Origin: Clostridium sp. AM49-4BH
Lineage (GTDB): Bacteria; Bacillota; Clostridia; Lachnospirales; Lachnospiraceae
Assembly: GCF_003478335.1 (NCBI RefSeq)
Contig: NZ_QUFB01000034.1
Coordinates: 1 to 31,751 of the forward strand
Direction of reading: 5' to 3'
DNA: 31,751 nucleotides
Positions within the stretch are counted from its first letter, which is position 1, and every line of letters starts with the position of its first letter. This document shows positions 31,664-31,751 of this stretch, piece after piece. A model generated the notes under the pieces. It searched no databases and was not told the DNA's origin. It saw only the letters and a list, made by a program, of their open reading frames with translations. Position numbers and translations under genes: made by a program.

Positions 31664-31700
31664 ATCTCACATCACAGAAATGTGGTGTGGGATTTTTTTT
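31664..31700 (+). terminator. Intrinsic terminator at the right edge
   Basis: ATCTCACATCACA (31664-31676) pairs with TGTGGTGTGGGAT (31681-31693), 13 bp with two G-U pairs and a GAAA tetraloop, followed by eight T's. No upstream gene on the plus strand is evident, so it may end a non-coding RNA. Confidence 0.75.
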
Positions 31701-31751
31701 GCAATAAACTATTGACAAATCAGTCATAAAATGCGGCCGCTTTAGCTACTG

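Larger units (their letters stand above)
31216..31751. other. Non-coding, hairpin-dense right edge
   Basis: This 536-base stretch holds a leader motif (31255-31282), at least five stable hairpins (31283-31325, 31474-31504, 31525-31559, 31585-31619, 31664-31693) and three TTTCTACCAA repeats (31381-31390, 31422-31431, 31434-31443). No reading frame here has a ribosome binding site and protein-like composition. It may be the boundary of a mobile element, but no terminal repeat pair is visible inside the window. Confidence 0.55.

Overview
The window looks like the chromosome of an anaerobic, low-to-mid GC Gram-positive of the class Clostridia, most likely Lachnospiraceae. The evidence is the gene set: a flavo-diiron protein, a compact group B-like [FeFe] hydrogenase, TrkA/TrkH, a secreted GH25 lysozyme with lysine-rich repeats, a DUF1703-type AAA ATPase, AAAGGAG-type ribosome binding sites and strong intrinsic terminators. 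Two sigma-D (sigma-28) promoter matches and a chemoreceptor suggest a motile organism. This taxonomic placement is inference from gene content; no search was run.

Layout. 1-5 kb: the start of a secreted protein leaving on the left, a small membrane protein, an AEC-family transporter, and a trkA-trkH potassium uptake pair closed by a terminator. 5-8.3 kb: a flavo-diiron protein, a Ser/Asn/Lys-rich small protein, and a PHP phosphoesterase-trmB pair lying downstream of a lone tRNA-Gly(CCC) and two tandem terminator hairpins. 8.6-12.2 kb: metG, with a terminator between its promoter and its start, and the hydrogenase. 12.4-14.8 kb: a two-gene DNA-repair operon (radical SAM protein plus DUF4130 partner) behind a consensus promoter with a LexA-type box on its start site. 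15-18.7 kb: cell-wall and membrane genes (GH25 lysozyme, PlsC-type acyltransferase, VanY-type carboxypeptidase). 18.9-20.6 kb: a frameshifted ispE, and a protein of unknown function behind a near-perfect sigma-D promoter.

20.7-25.3 kb is a minus-strand block: a cyclophilin lipoprotein, then a tightly coupled trio of an FtsW/RodA-type SEDS protein, a zinc-ribbon pseudokinase with an FHA domain, and a membrane protein with a degenerate FHA domain. This trio is the best candidate for a little-described system: a peptidoglycan polymerase co-translated with phospho-signalling proteins that appear to have lost kinase chemistry. 25.5-28.7 kb: a sigma-D-driven chemoreceptor with a very basic N-terminal tail and a frameshift, followed by a transglutaminase-like protein. 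28.7-31.75 kb is accessory: a DUF1703-type ATPase, short ORFs, fused remnants of a RecT-like gene and a serine recombinase, and a non-coding stretch dense in hairpins at the right edge.

Two conserved genes (ispE and the chemoreceptor) each carry a single frameshift in the same direction. Because ispE is normally essential in bacteria using the MEP pathway, base-level sequence error should be excluded before either gene is called a true pseudogene.
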